From Chryseobacterium sp. JV274 (lineage in GTDB: Bacteria > Bacteroidota > Bacteroidia > Flavobacteriales > Weeksellaceae), in contig NZ_LR824569.1 in NCBI RefSeq assembly GCF_903969135.1, positions 1,426,001-1,490,000 of the forward strand: 64,000 bases of DNA. The letters are read 5' to 3'. The stretch's first letter is position 1, and each line of letters begins with the position of its first letter. The translations under genes were made by a program, and so were the position numbers. The notes below the pieces were generated by a model. The model saw only the letters and a program-made list of their open reading frames with translations, was not told the origin of the DNA and did not search any database. Positions 8,281 to 15,487 of the stretch are shown here, in pieces.

Positions 8281-9234
8281 CTATCTGAATTTTTCTGTTG
8301 GATAATTAATTGCGGGAAGAACTTCTTTCAGACGTTCTCTTCTTTTTTCAAACTGCTGTGGCAACTGCAGAGCTTCTCCTAAAAACGCTGCTTCTTCATC
8401 TACATCGAAACCAGGGCCGGAAGTTGCAATTTCAAATAAAACACCTCCTGGTTCTTTAAAATATACGGAAGTAAAATATTTTCTGTCTTTCACTTCGGTA
8501 TGTTCCAGTCCGTAGGCATTTAATCTTTTTACCATTTCAAGCTGAGAGGCCGCATCCGGAGTAGCGAAAGCTACATGATGAACAGTTCCTCTTCCAGCTA
8601 ATCCTTTCAATGCATTAGGAGTAGACAATAGATCTACATATTTTCCAGGCATATTTTCTGTTCCCAATCTCAGTCTGTCAGGAGTTTCCTTAATCACTTT
8701 ATGATCCATCTGAGTGGTCAGAAGAGCGGCCGTTCTTTCATAGGCATCCTGCCAGATTTCTACGTGATGAATTCCTTTGACGGCATAATCTTTAGGAATA
8801 TAACCATTGTAATATCCTTTTCTTTCATCCTTATCATTGAAAACCAACTCCAAACCCAATCCGTCAAAATCTTCAAGATAAATAAAAACTTCTTCTGAGA
8901 ATCTTTGCTGTGGCTGTTTGAAAGGAATATTAAACTGTTCCAGACGGTTCATCCAATAATCCAGAGCTTCTATAGAAACTGAAAATGCAGTCGTATTGAG
9001 CATTCCTTTCCCGTGTCTGCCATTGATCAGATCTTTGCCATACGGAAAAGTAGTCATGATCGTTCCCGGTGTTCCGTATTCGTCCCCGAAATAAAAATGA
9101 TAAACATCTGAGTAATCAAAATTGACCGTTTTTTTGACTAAACGAAGGCCCAAAACGCCAGTGTAAAAGTCTATATTTTCCTGTGCATTGCCGGTAATTG
9201 CCGTAACGTGATGCAGTCCTGTGATAAGTTTCAT
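8281..9234 (-). CDS. Ring-cleaving dioxygenase, glyoxalase fold (MhqO/MhqE-like), copy 1
   Basis: A 317-residue protein made of two vicinal-oxygen-chelate halves. The first starts GLHHVTAITGNAQENIDFY and the second KGIHHVEIWQ; a later TVHHVAFATPD and VLFEIATSGPGF give the metal-binding His and Glu pattern. This matches the MhqO/MhqA family, thought to open hydroquinone or catechol rings. It shares the operon with the MhqD-like hydrolase downstream. The paralogue at 9904-10836 is clearly homologous (same GLHHVTAI opening and GGVLFEIAT motif), pointing to an old duplication. Confidence 0.9.
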   Translation of the reverse strand: MKLITGLHHVTAITGNAQENIDFYTGVLGLRLVKKTVNFDYSDVYHFYFGDEYGTPGTIMTTFPYGKDLINGRHGKGMLNTTAFSVSIEALDYWMNRLEQFNIPFKQPQQRFSEEVFIYLEDFDGLGLELVFNDKDERKGYYNGYIPKDYAVKGIHHVEIWQDAYERTAALLTTQMDHKVIKETPDRLRLGTENMPGKYVDLLSTPNALKGLAGRGTVHHVAFATPDAASQLEMVKRLNAYGLEHTEVKDRKYFTSVYFKEPGGVLFEIATSGPGFDVDEEAAFLGEALQLPQQFEKRRERLKEVLPAINYPTEKFR

Positions 9235-9548
9235 TGTGTTGAAATTGTTAATTAATTATTGTGATGGATAAAAAGGCAAAATTGCGAAAGGGTAAAATAG
9301 CAAATAAATGAAGAAGGCGGAATGGTAAAAGGAAGAAAAATCTCTAGGATTGTTTCCAGAGGCAACATACAATGTTTAGATTCCTACGGGATGACAAGGT
9401 GGACGGATAAATAAAGCGCATAGTTCGTCCATTCCGAAGTAATCTATGCTCTTACCATCTCAAATTCTCTTACTCTCAAACCCTAAAACTCGTATTCAAA
9501 ACCCCGAAACTCAAAAACCCGCATCCCGAAACTCGCCTCTCAAACTCA
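9235..9548. other. Intergenic repeat-rich region
   Basis: No gene is seen. It contains a degenerate copy of the dispersed inverted repeat (9378-9445) followed by a strongly pyrimidine-rich plus strand (about 9450-9550) built from CTCAAA, CCCGAAACTC and CCCGCATCCC units. Confidence 0.6.
9378..9445. repeat. Dispersed inverted repeat, copy 3 (degenerate)
   Basis: Arms AGATTCCTACGGGATGAC (left, from 9379) and GTCCATTCCGAAGTAATC (right, ending 9445) match the other copies but have several mismatches. The inner part is shared with the 15184-15250 copy (TGGACG/CGTCCA). Confidence 0.65.
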
Positions 9549-9845
9549 CTACAGTTCTTCTTTCATCCACACATCATTATATTCTTCCGGATGACGTTTG
9601 AACTGTGCGTGAACATACGGACATAACGGCAGAATTTTTAAATCGTTTTCTCTTGCGTAGGAAACCAGTCTTTCTAATAAAATTTTAGCAAAACCTTTTC
9701 CTTCATATTCCGGATGTACCTCAGTATGATAAACCGTCAGTTTTTTTCCAATGACTGAAATATCCATTTTACCTGCTTTATGATCGTCTGAGAAAAGCTG
9801 GATTTCTCCTTTTCTTCCTTCTAAAACTATTTCTGTTCTTTCCAT
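9549..9845 (-). CDS. Small GNAT N-acetyltransferase (YidJ/CG-type)
   Basis: A 98-residue minimal GNAT. It has the acetyl-CoA loop in HPEYEGKGFAKILLERLVSYAREN and the conserved CPYVHAQFKRHPEEYNDVW tail of the short acetyltransferase family. Members acetylate small amines or are of unknown substrate. It is 58 bp downstream of the second dioxygenase gene on the same strand and probably in its transcript. Its link to quinone stress is only positional. Confidence 0.85.
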   Translation of the reverse strand: MERTEIVLEGRKGEIQLFSDDHKAGKMDISVIGKKLTVYHTEVHPEYEGKGFAKILLERLVSYARENDLKILPLCPYVHAQFKRHPEEYNDVWMKEEL

Positions 9846-9903
9846 TTTATTGTTTTTAATTCTTAATTCAAAATTAGCATCTTTATCAGAGCCGGCCGAT
9901 GAT

Positions 9904-10836
9904 CTATGATAACTTCGGAAGTACTCCTTCTATTTTCTCACGCATTCCTTCGTACTGTGCAGGAAGCTTCAGGTTTGTTCCCAACTCATTCAATGGCTCA
10001 TCCACAGTGAACCCCGGATTGTCAGTTGCAATTTCAAACAAAACACCTCCCGGCTCACGGAAATACAATGAATAGAAATAATCTCTGTTGATTTTCGGAG
10101 TAATGCTTAGTCCTGCAGATAATACTTTTTCACGATATTCCATCAGAACGTTGTCATCTTTCACTCTGAATGCAATATGATGATTGGTTCCGGCAGCATT
10201 TCTTCCCGCAGGAATTGTACTGTTTTCAATAATATCTACAAGATTTGCCGTATCAATTGCATCGGTAGCCAATCTGTATCTTTCTCCTTCCTGTTTCTGC
10301 AAATCGTAACCTAAAACATCAGTCAGAACTTTTATTGTAGGATCTGCTTTTTTTAAGGTTAAAGTTACATTATGGAATCCTTTCAATGCATATTCATCTT
10401 TGATGTCATCAGTTGTCCATACTTTTCTGCTGTCTTCACCTGCAGGTTCTATCAACTGTAACTGTAGACCGTCAGGATCTTTAAAAGAAATCATCTTTTC
10501 TCCAAATACTTCTTCTTCTTCCACATTTACATTAAAGCTTTGCAATCTGTTTTTCCAGAACTCAAGACTTCCTTTGGGTACTGAATATCCAATATGGGTA
10601 GCCATTCCGCTTCCGTTATTTCCTTTACCAATTCCTTCCCATGGAAAGAAGGTAAGAATGGTTCCCGGTGTTCCGTTTTCATTCCCAAAATAGAAATGAT
10701 AAGTTCCCGGATCGTCAAAATTCACTGTTTTTTTCACCAGTCTTACTCCTAAAACCTGGGTATAAAAATCTAAATTTCTTTTGGCATTGTCTGCTATTGC
10801 AGTAATATGATGCAGACCTATTATTCTATTGTCCAT
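9904..10836 (-). CDS. Ring-cleaving dioxygenase, glyoxalase fold (MhqO/MhqE-like), copy 2
   Basis: A 310-residue two-half vicinal-oxygen-chelate protein with GLHHITAIADNAKRNLDFY, KGFHNVTLTL, TNHHIAFRVKDD and GGVLFEIATDNPGF. It is a paralogue of the 8281-9234 protein. It heads its transcript, with the shared 26-bp element (10877-10902) just upstream, the same element found before the pirin operon. A role in cleaving quinone- or catechol-like electrophiles is inferred from the MhqO family. One His of the second half (HHVEI in the paralogue) is Asn here (HNVTL), so the metal site may differ. Confidence 0.9.
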   Translation of the reverse strand: MDNRIIGLHHITAIADNAKRNLDFYTQVLGVRLVKKTVNFDDPGTYHFYFGNENGTPGTILTFFPWEGIGKGNNGSGMATHIGYSVPKGSLEFWKNRLQSFNVNVEEEEVFGEKMISFKDPDGLQLQLIEPAGEDSRKVWTTDDIKDEYALKGFHNVTLTLKKADPTIKVLTDVLGYDLQKQEGERYRLATDAIDTANLVDIIENSTIPAGRNAAGTNHHIAFRVKDDNVLMEYREKVLSAGLSITPKINRDYFYSLYFREPGGVLFEIATDNPGFTVDEPLNELGTNLKLPAQYEGMREKIEGVLPKLS

Positions 10837-10876
10837 TGTCTTTAATTTTTATGCTAAATTACAGTGAACAGAAATG

Positions 10877-10902
10877 CTGCGCATTTAACTAGTTTAATAA
10901 AT
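10877..10902 (-). promoter_or_regulatory. Shared 26-bp promoter element, copy 2 (dioxygenase operon)
   Basis: Positions 10882-10902 are identical over 21 bp to 4593-4613, and the match extends to 26 bp with one mismatch. On the minus strand it is followed after 20 bp by TAATTTAG, a near match to the -7 consensus, then the ATG at 10836. The equal spacing in both promoters argues for a common regulator. Confidence 0.6.
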
Positions 10903-11260
10903 AAAAAGATCCAATGATCTTGTCGCGTTAATCTGATAATAATAAGTTGATTTAAAATTCACAGATTTAATGGGAGTTCCCGCAATAAATAAATCAAGGT
11001 TTATAAATAATCTACAAAATAAAAATGCATCAGAATAAATTTCTACCTGTTTTCTTTTTAACAATATAAAATTATTTAATTCTCATAAATTTCAATTTAT
11101 TTTACATTTTTGATAATGAAAAACAAGCAATATTTTTTATTTTTTTTGAAATAAAAAAGAACTAAAACTGTTTTTTAATTTAAAAAAACAGTAAACAAAC
11201 AACTAATAAAACACTAACAAACAATATATTAAACTATTAATAATAAATTAATATTTAAAA

Positions 11261-11305
11261 TGTCTACTTTTTTAGTGGACTAATAAAAATTAAATTATAT
11301 ATTTG
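11261..11305 (+). promoter_or_regulatory. Candidate promoter and operator dyad of the met operon
   Basis: TATATTTG at 11298-11305 matches TAnnTTTG. Upstream, GTCTACT...AGTGGAC (11262-11280) is an imperfect dyad with one mismatch placed over the expected -33 region, so it may be a repressor site. The leader ORF starts 26 bp downstream of the -7 box. Confidence 0.5.
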
Positions 11306-11331
11306 CAAACGTATTCAGGAAATAGAATAAA

Positions 11332-11430
11332 ATGAAGACAGAATTAAAAAATAATTTAATTAAGAAACATACCATCAAAAACATGATGAAGGATATCTGT
11401 ATGCCTGTGCATCGAGAATACTGTGGTTGA
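11332..11430 (+). CDS. Candidate leader peptide of the methionine-uptake operon (32 aa)
   Basis: A 32-codon ORF between the promoter and the terminator at 11456. Its second half reads MMKDICMPVHREYCG, with Met at 18, 19 and 24 and Cys at 23 and 31, which is enriched for sulfur amino acids. The last codons (TAC TGT GGT) include TGTGGT at 11422-11427, which is complementary to ACCACA at 11465-11470 in the left arm and loop of the terminator. A ribosome stalled on the Met codons would leave that segment free to pair and could prevent termination. This is inference from position and base pairing; the ORF has no homologue I can name. Confidence 0.5.
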   Translation: MKTELKNNLIKKHTIKNMMKDICMPVHREYCG

Positions 11431-11455
11431 CCTTACTTTTATTTAGACATATTTT

Positions 11456-11487
11456 AAAGGCTTTACCACATGGTAGAGCCTTTTTTT
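11456..11487 (+). terminator. Intrinsic terminator/attenuator before the met operon
   Basis: AAAGGCTTTACC (11456-11467) pairs with GGTAGAGCCTTT (11472-11483) including one G-U pair, around loop ACAT, and is followed by a run of T to 11487. It ends 30 bp upstream of the first structural gene, so it would block the operon unless overcome. Confidence 0.8.
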
Positions 11488-11517
11488 ATTGAACACAACA
11501 ACATTAAAAAAATAAAA

Positions 11518-12516
11518 ATGAATAATTCTAAAAACAAATGGTTGATTCCATTGGCTTTTACAAACATCTATGTGATATGGGGAATTACGTTTTTAGCTAT
11601 TTCATTTGGCTTAAAAGGTTTTCCGCCATTCATTCTTTCGGGGTTAAGATTTCTGGTTGCCGGAATTCTGATGATAGGATATCTTCTTTCTAAAGGAGAA
11701 AAAGCAAATTCTCTGATCAACTGGAAGAAAAATGCAATTACCGGTATTCTTATTCTTACCGGAGGAACAGGACTCGTAGCCTGGGGAGAACAATATGTAA
11801 CGGCTTCAGAAGCGGCCATTTCTATTGCAACCGGCCCGTTCTGGTTTATTGCAATCGACAGAAAAAACTGGAAATATTATTTCTCAGATAAATTTATTCC
11901 GATAGGACTGGCCATTGGATTTGCAGGATTAATTATGTTTTTAAAAGGCAGTGTAAACTCAAATGCTGCTCATGCTATTGCTAATGAAAATCTACGTATC
12001 ACTGCCTTTATTGTGTTGGGCTTAAGTTCCATCGCATGGGTACTGGGATCTTTATATTCAAAGAAAAATCCAGCTTCTCAATCTACCTTTATGAATATTG
12101 CTCAACAGCTTATAGTAGCGGGATTAGCTTCATTTTTAATTGCTTTTATGAGAAAAGAATGGACTGGTTTTTCAGTTTCTGCAGTTCCATTATCGGCATG
12201 GTTTGGGGTTCTATTTTTGATCTTCTTTGGATCGATAGTCGCTTATTTGTCGTACATTTGGCTTCTGTCCGTAAAACCCGCTGCCTTGGTAAGCACTCAC
12301 ACCTATATCAATCCTATTGTAACAGTGATTGCAGGCTGGATTGTTGCCAACCAAAGCATCAATGGAGGTCAGCTGTATGGTTTATTCATCATATTGCTGG
12401 GAGTACTTCTAACGAATGTCACCAAGTATTTCAGACTTTCAAAACGGTCAAAGGTAAAAATCAGAAGAGTAAGAAGATTTTTTAACAGAGCAGGCAGGCC
12501 ATATCAGCCTATTTAA
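11518..12516 (+). CDS. EamA/DMT family permease
   Basis: A 332-residue protein with ten predicted membrane helices in two EamA repeats (NIYVIWGITFLAISFGLKG at the start; second repeat from about residue 155). The start at 11518 (MNNSKNKW) is used because an ATG at 11470 lies inside the terminator hairpin. EamA transporters export amino acids and other metabolites, or import some. It is 18 bp upstream of metN and shares the leader and attenuator, so a substrate related to methionine or cysteine metabolism is likely. The direction of transport is not known. Confidence 0.87.
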   Translation: MNNSKNKWLIPLAFTNIYVIWGITFLAISFGLKGFPPFILSGLRFLVAGILMIGYLLSKGEKANSLINWKKNAITGILILTGGTGLVAWGEQYVTASEAAISIATGPFWFIAIDRKNWKYYFSDKFIPIGLAIGFAGLIMFLKGSVNSNAAHAIANENLRITAFIVLGLSSIAWVLGSLYSKKNPASQSTFMNIAQQLIVAGLASFLIAFMRKEWTGFSVSAVPLSAWFGVLFLIFFGSIVAYLSYIWLLSVKPAALVSTHTYINPIVTVIAGWIVANQSINGGQLYGLFIILLGVLLTNVTKYFRLSKRSKVKIRRVRRFFNRAGRPYQPI

Positions 12517-12534
12517 ACAGAATACAAAATCAGA

Positions 12535-13563
12535 ATGATAGAAATCAGAAACATATCGAAAACATTTCACCAGAAAAAACAGTCCTTTAAGGCATTGGAT
12601 AAGGTGAGTTTAAATATAGAGAAAGGAGATATTGTAGGAATTATCGGTTTTTCGGGTGCAGGAAAAAGTACCCTTATCCGTACAGTAAATTTACTGGAAA
12701 GACCGGATGAAGGGCAGATTATTATTAATGGAAAAGATTTTACCCAGCTCAGTTCTAAACAATTGGCTGAGGAACGTAAAAAAATCGGAATGATCTTCCA
12801 GCATTTCAATCTTCTTTCTTCAAGAACTGTTTTTGATAACGTAGCTTTACCTTTGGAACTGGATCATAGCAGTAAGGATGAAATCAACAGAAAAGTCAAC
12901 GAACTACTGAGGATCGTAGGGCTTGAAGATAAAGCCAATGATTATCCCAGAAGTCTTTCAGGAGGACAGAAACAGAGGGTAGCTATTGCAAGGGCTCTAG
13001 CTAATGATCCTCACCTTCTGCTTTGTGATGAAGCAACCAGTGCGCTGGATCCGGCTACAACGCAATCTATTCTGCAGCTTTTAAGAGATATCAATCAGAG
13101 ACTGGGAATTACCATCCTTTTAATTACCCACGAAATGGAAGTTATCAAAGCCGTCTGCAACCACGTTGCAGTGATCGACAAAGGAAAATTATTAACAAAA
13201 GGAACTTTAAGCGAGATTATTTCGGACAAAGAGAACCCGATAATCCGGCAATTTATAAATTCAGACATCATGACCCTGCCACAGGAATTCATTAGCAGAC
13301 TGCAGAAAGAACCCAAAGACGGTTTATTTCCGCTTGTCGAAATAGAACTTAACGAAAACATCAGTGTTGAACAAATTCTTTCAGCGCTATACAATCAATA
13401 TAAAATCCCTTATAAACTTTTAAAGGCTGACGTAGAATATTTCGGAAATTCAAATTTTGGAAAAATTTTGCTGCAGCTTCAGGGTGAGGCTGAAGAAAAC
13501 CAACAGGCGATCTATTATTTCAACCAAAATAAAATTCAAAATACAGTAAAAGGATATGCTTAG
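12535..13563 (+). CDS. metN: Methionine ABC transporter ATP-binding protein
   Basis: A 342-residue ABC ATPase with Walker A GFSGAGKST, Q-loop IFQHFNLL, signature LSGGQKQRVAIARAL, Walker B LLLCDEATSALD and the switch His in LLITHEME. A C-terminal NIL (ACT-like) domain from about residue 262 is the regulatory methionine-sensing part typical of MetN. It imports L- or D-methionine with MetI and MetQ. It overlaps metI by 8 bp. Confidence 0.95.
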   Translation: MIEIRNISKTFHQKKQSFKALDKVSLNIEKGDIVGIIGFSGAGKSTLIRTVNLLERPDEGQIIINGKDFTQLSSKQLAEERKKIGMIFQHFNLLSSRTVFDNVALPLELDHSSKDEINRKVNELLRIVGLEDKANDYPRSLSGGQKQRVAIARALANDPHLLLCDEATSALDPATTQSILQLLRDINQRLGITILLITHEMEVIKAVCNHVAVIDKGKLLTKGTLSEIISDKENPIIRQFINSDIMTLPQEFISRLQKEPKDGLFPLVEIELNENISVEQILSALYNQYKIPYKLLKADVEYFGNSNFGKILLQLQGEAEENQQAIYYFNQNKIQNTVKGYA

Positions 13564-14212
13564 TGATACGGTAATTGCCCTTTTGGCAAAAGGAACCTGG
13601 GAAACGGTTTATATGACATTTTTATCCGGATTTTTTGGATTTGTACTTGGACTTCCGGTGGGAATCATGTTATTTTTAACCAGAAAAGGACAACTGCTGG
13701 AAAATGCAGTCTATCATAGAGGACTATCTATTCTGGTTAATATTTTCCGTGCCATTCCTTTTATTATTCTGATCGTATGGATGATTCCTTTTACGAGAAT
13801 TCTGGCAGGAACTTCTATTGGAGTAAATGCAGCTTTGGTTCCGCTAAGTGTGGGTGCAGCTCCGTTTATTGCGAGACTTGTTGAGAACAGCCTTATTGAG
13901 GTTCCTCATGGTCTTATAGAAACGGCAAGAGCCTTGGGAGCTTCTCCTTTGCAGATTATCAGAAAAGTATTGCTTCCTGAAGCACTTCCTTCTTTAATCA
14001 ACAATGCCACTATCACTTTGATTACGCTTGTAGGATATTCTGCAATGGGTGGTGCTGTAGGTGCAGGCGGACTTGGACAGGTTGGCTATCAGTATGGTTA
14101 TATCGGATATGATATTGTCATTATGAATACGGTATTAATTTTACTGGTTCTGCTGGTCTTCATCATTCAATTTGCGGGAGACCGGTTGTCAAAAAGATTT
14201 GATCACAGGTAG
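13556..14212 (+). CDS. metI: Methionine ABC transporter permease
   Basis: A 218-residue permease with about five membrane helices. The EAA loop is seen in ARALGASPLQIIRKVLLPEALPSLIN, which contacts MetN, and the GYSAMGGAVGAGGLGQVGYQYGY tail is typical of MetI. It starts 8 bp inside metN, so translation is probably coupled. MetQ follows after 78 bp. Confidence 0.95.
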   Translation: MLSDTVIALLAKGTWETVYMTFLSGFFGFVLGLPVGIMLFLTRKGQLLENAVYHRGLSILVNIFRAIPFIILIVWMIPFTRILAGTSIGVNAALVPLSVGAAPFIARLVENSLIEVPHGLIETARALGASPLQIIRKVLLPEALPSLINNATITLITLVGYSAMGGAVGAGGLGQVGYQYGYIGYDIVIMNTVLILLVLLVFIIQFAGDRLSKRFDHR

Positions 14213-14290
14213 TTGAGTTTGGGATGCGAACTGGAAAGTATATTATTTTACTCATTTGTTCTGTCCTAATCCATTTAAATAAAAAATAGA

Positions 14291-15100
14291 ATGAAAAAAA
14301 TAAAGATTTTTGGTGTAATAGCTGCCGGAATACTGCTGTTCAGTGCTTGTTCGGGAAGAAAAGATGATCCGAACTTTATCCGGGTAGGAATCACCTATGG
14401 TCCGGAACAGGAAATTGCTGAGGTTGCCAAAAAAGTAGCTAAGGATAAATATAATCTGGATGTGGAACTTATTCCTTTTAATGATTATGTAGTTCCCAAT
14501 GAAGCCCTGACAAACGGAGATATTGATGCCAATGCTTTTCAGCATCTTCCTTATCTGGCAGAGCAGTCCAAGCAGAGAGGATACCATCTTGTACCTGTAG
14601 GAAATACATTTGTATACCCTATTATAGCCTATTCAAAAAAGATTAAAAATATCAGTCAGCTGCAGGAAGGCAACACTGTTGTTATTCCCAATGACCCAAC
14701 CAATGGAGGACGTTCCCTGCTTCTGCTTCAGAAAGGAGGTCTGCTAAAATTAAGACAAGGTGTAGGACTTCTGCCAAAAGTAACAGATATTACAGAAAAC
14801 CCGAAACAGCTGAAAATCATGGAGATTGAGGGAGCCCAGATTCCAAGAGTCTTAGATGACAGGGATGTTGTGGTAGGAATTATCAATAACAATTTTGCAG
14901 CTCAGGCAGGATTAGATTCGGAAAAACAGGGGATCTTAATTGAAGATAAAGACTCTCCGTATGTGAATCTGGTGGTTGCCAGACAGGATAATAAAAACAG
15001 TCAGAAAGTAAAAAACTTTGTAAAAGCCTACCAGTCTCCGGAAGTGGAAAAGAAAGCCAAAGAGATTTTCAAAGGCGGAGCTGTGAAAGGATGGGATTAA
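14291..15100 (+). CDS. metQ: Methionine-binding lipoprotein
   Basis: A 269-residue NlpA-family binding protein. The N-terminus ends in a lipobox (ILLFSACSG, Cys about residue 20). Conserved NlpA segments follow: VGITYGPEQEIAEVAKKVA, NDYVVPNEALTNGDIDANAFQHLPYL and VIPNDPTNGGRSLLLLQKGGL. It delivers methionine to MetNI at the inner membrane. It is the last gene of the operon; a terminator lies well downstream at 15379-15407. Confidence 0.94.
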   Translation: MKKIKIFGVIAAGILLFSACSGRKDDPNFIRVGITYGPEQEIAEVAKKVAKDKYNLDVELIPFNDYVVPNEALTNGDIDANAFQHLPYLAEQSKQRGYHLVPVGNTFVYPIIAYSKKIKNISQLQEGNTVVIPNDPTNGGRSLLLLQKGGLLKLRQGVGLLPKVTDITENPKQLKIMEIEGAQIPRVLDDRDVVVGIINNNFAAQAGLDSEKQGILIEDKDSPYVNLVVARQDNKNSQKVKNFVKAYQSPEVEKKAKEIFKGGAVKGWD

Positions 15101-15183
15101 TGAGTCTGAGGATTTGAGAGTGAATTCGAGATGCGGGGGTACGGGTTTTCGGGTGAGAATTTAAGAATAGGAGGTTTGGTGTA

Positions 15184-15250
15184 GATTCCTACAGAATGGA
15201 CAAACTACACGCTTTACCTATACGTCCACCTTGTCCATTCCGTAGGAATC
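15184..15250. repeat. Dispersed inverted repeat, copy 4
   Basis: GATTCCTACAGAATGGACAA at 15184-15203 is inverted at 15231-15250 with about one mismatch. The arms carry an extra G (TGGACA) relative to copies 1 and 2, shared in part with copy 3, so at least two subfamilies exist. Confidence 0.75.
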
Positions 15251-15378
15251 CAGGCACTGTGTTAGGAGGGTTGTAGGGTTAAAGGTATTGAGTGAAAATA
15301 TAGGAGTAGCTTCATTTGTCTTTTACCATTTTGCAATTTCGATTTTTTTCTTAATAATTAAAAATATTTAATAATAAG

Positions 15379-15407
15379 CTGTCTGCAAATACGTGGACAG
15401 TTTTTTT
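15379..15407 (+). terminator. Intrinsic terminator downstream of metQ
   Basis: CTGTC (15379-15383) pairs with GACAG (15396-15400), followed by seven T. The stem is short, so its strength is uncertain. Confidence 0.55.
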
Positions 15408-15431
15408 ATTCATTAAAATTTATTTTCTCAA

Positions 15432-15463
15432 TTTGAGATAATAAAAAATTTTCTCTATTTTTG
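15432..15463 (+). promoter_or_regulatory. Promoter of the GH3 beta-glucosidase gene
   Basis: TTTG (15432-15435), 20 bp, then TATTTTTG (15456-15463) matches the Bacteroidota -33/-7 pattern. The ATG follows 24 bp later. Confidence 0.65.
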
Positions 15464-15487
15464 CTTTTAATCAAATAGAAAGGCATT

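Larger units (their letters stand above)
10837..11331. other. Divergent AT-rich intergenic region
   Basis: It separates the dioxygenase operon (minus) from the methionine operon (plus). It holds the 26-bp element at its left and the leader promoter and dyad at its right. The middle (about 10920-11250) is very AT-rich with long A and T runs; no ORF is seen. Confidence 0.6.
15101..15487. other. Intergenic region between metQ and the GH3 gene
   Basis: It holds a purine-rich plus strand (15101-15180, the reverse-complement style of the 9450-9550 tract), the fourth inverted-repeat copy, a terminator and the GH3 promoter. No ORF. Confidence 0.6.

Noticed and set aside
11470..11517. ATG at 11470 as start of the EamA permease
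   Set aside because: It lies in the loop of the terminator hairpin and adds 16 unrelated residues; 11518 starts the typical membrane segment.
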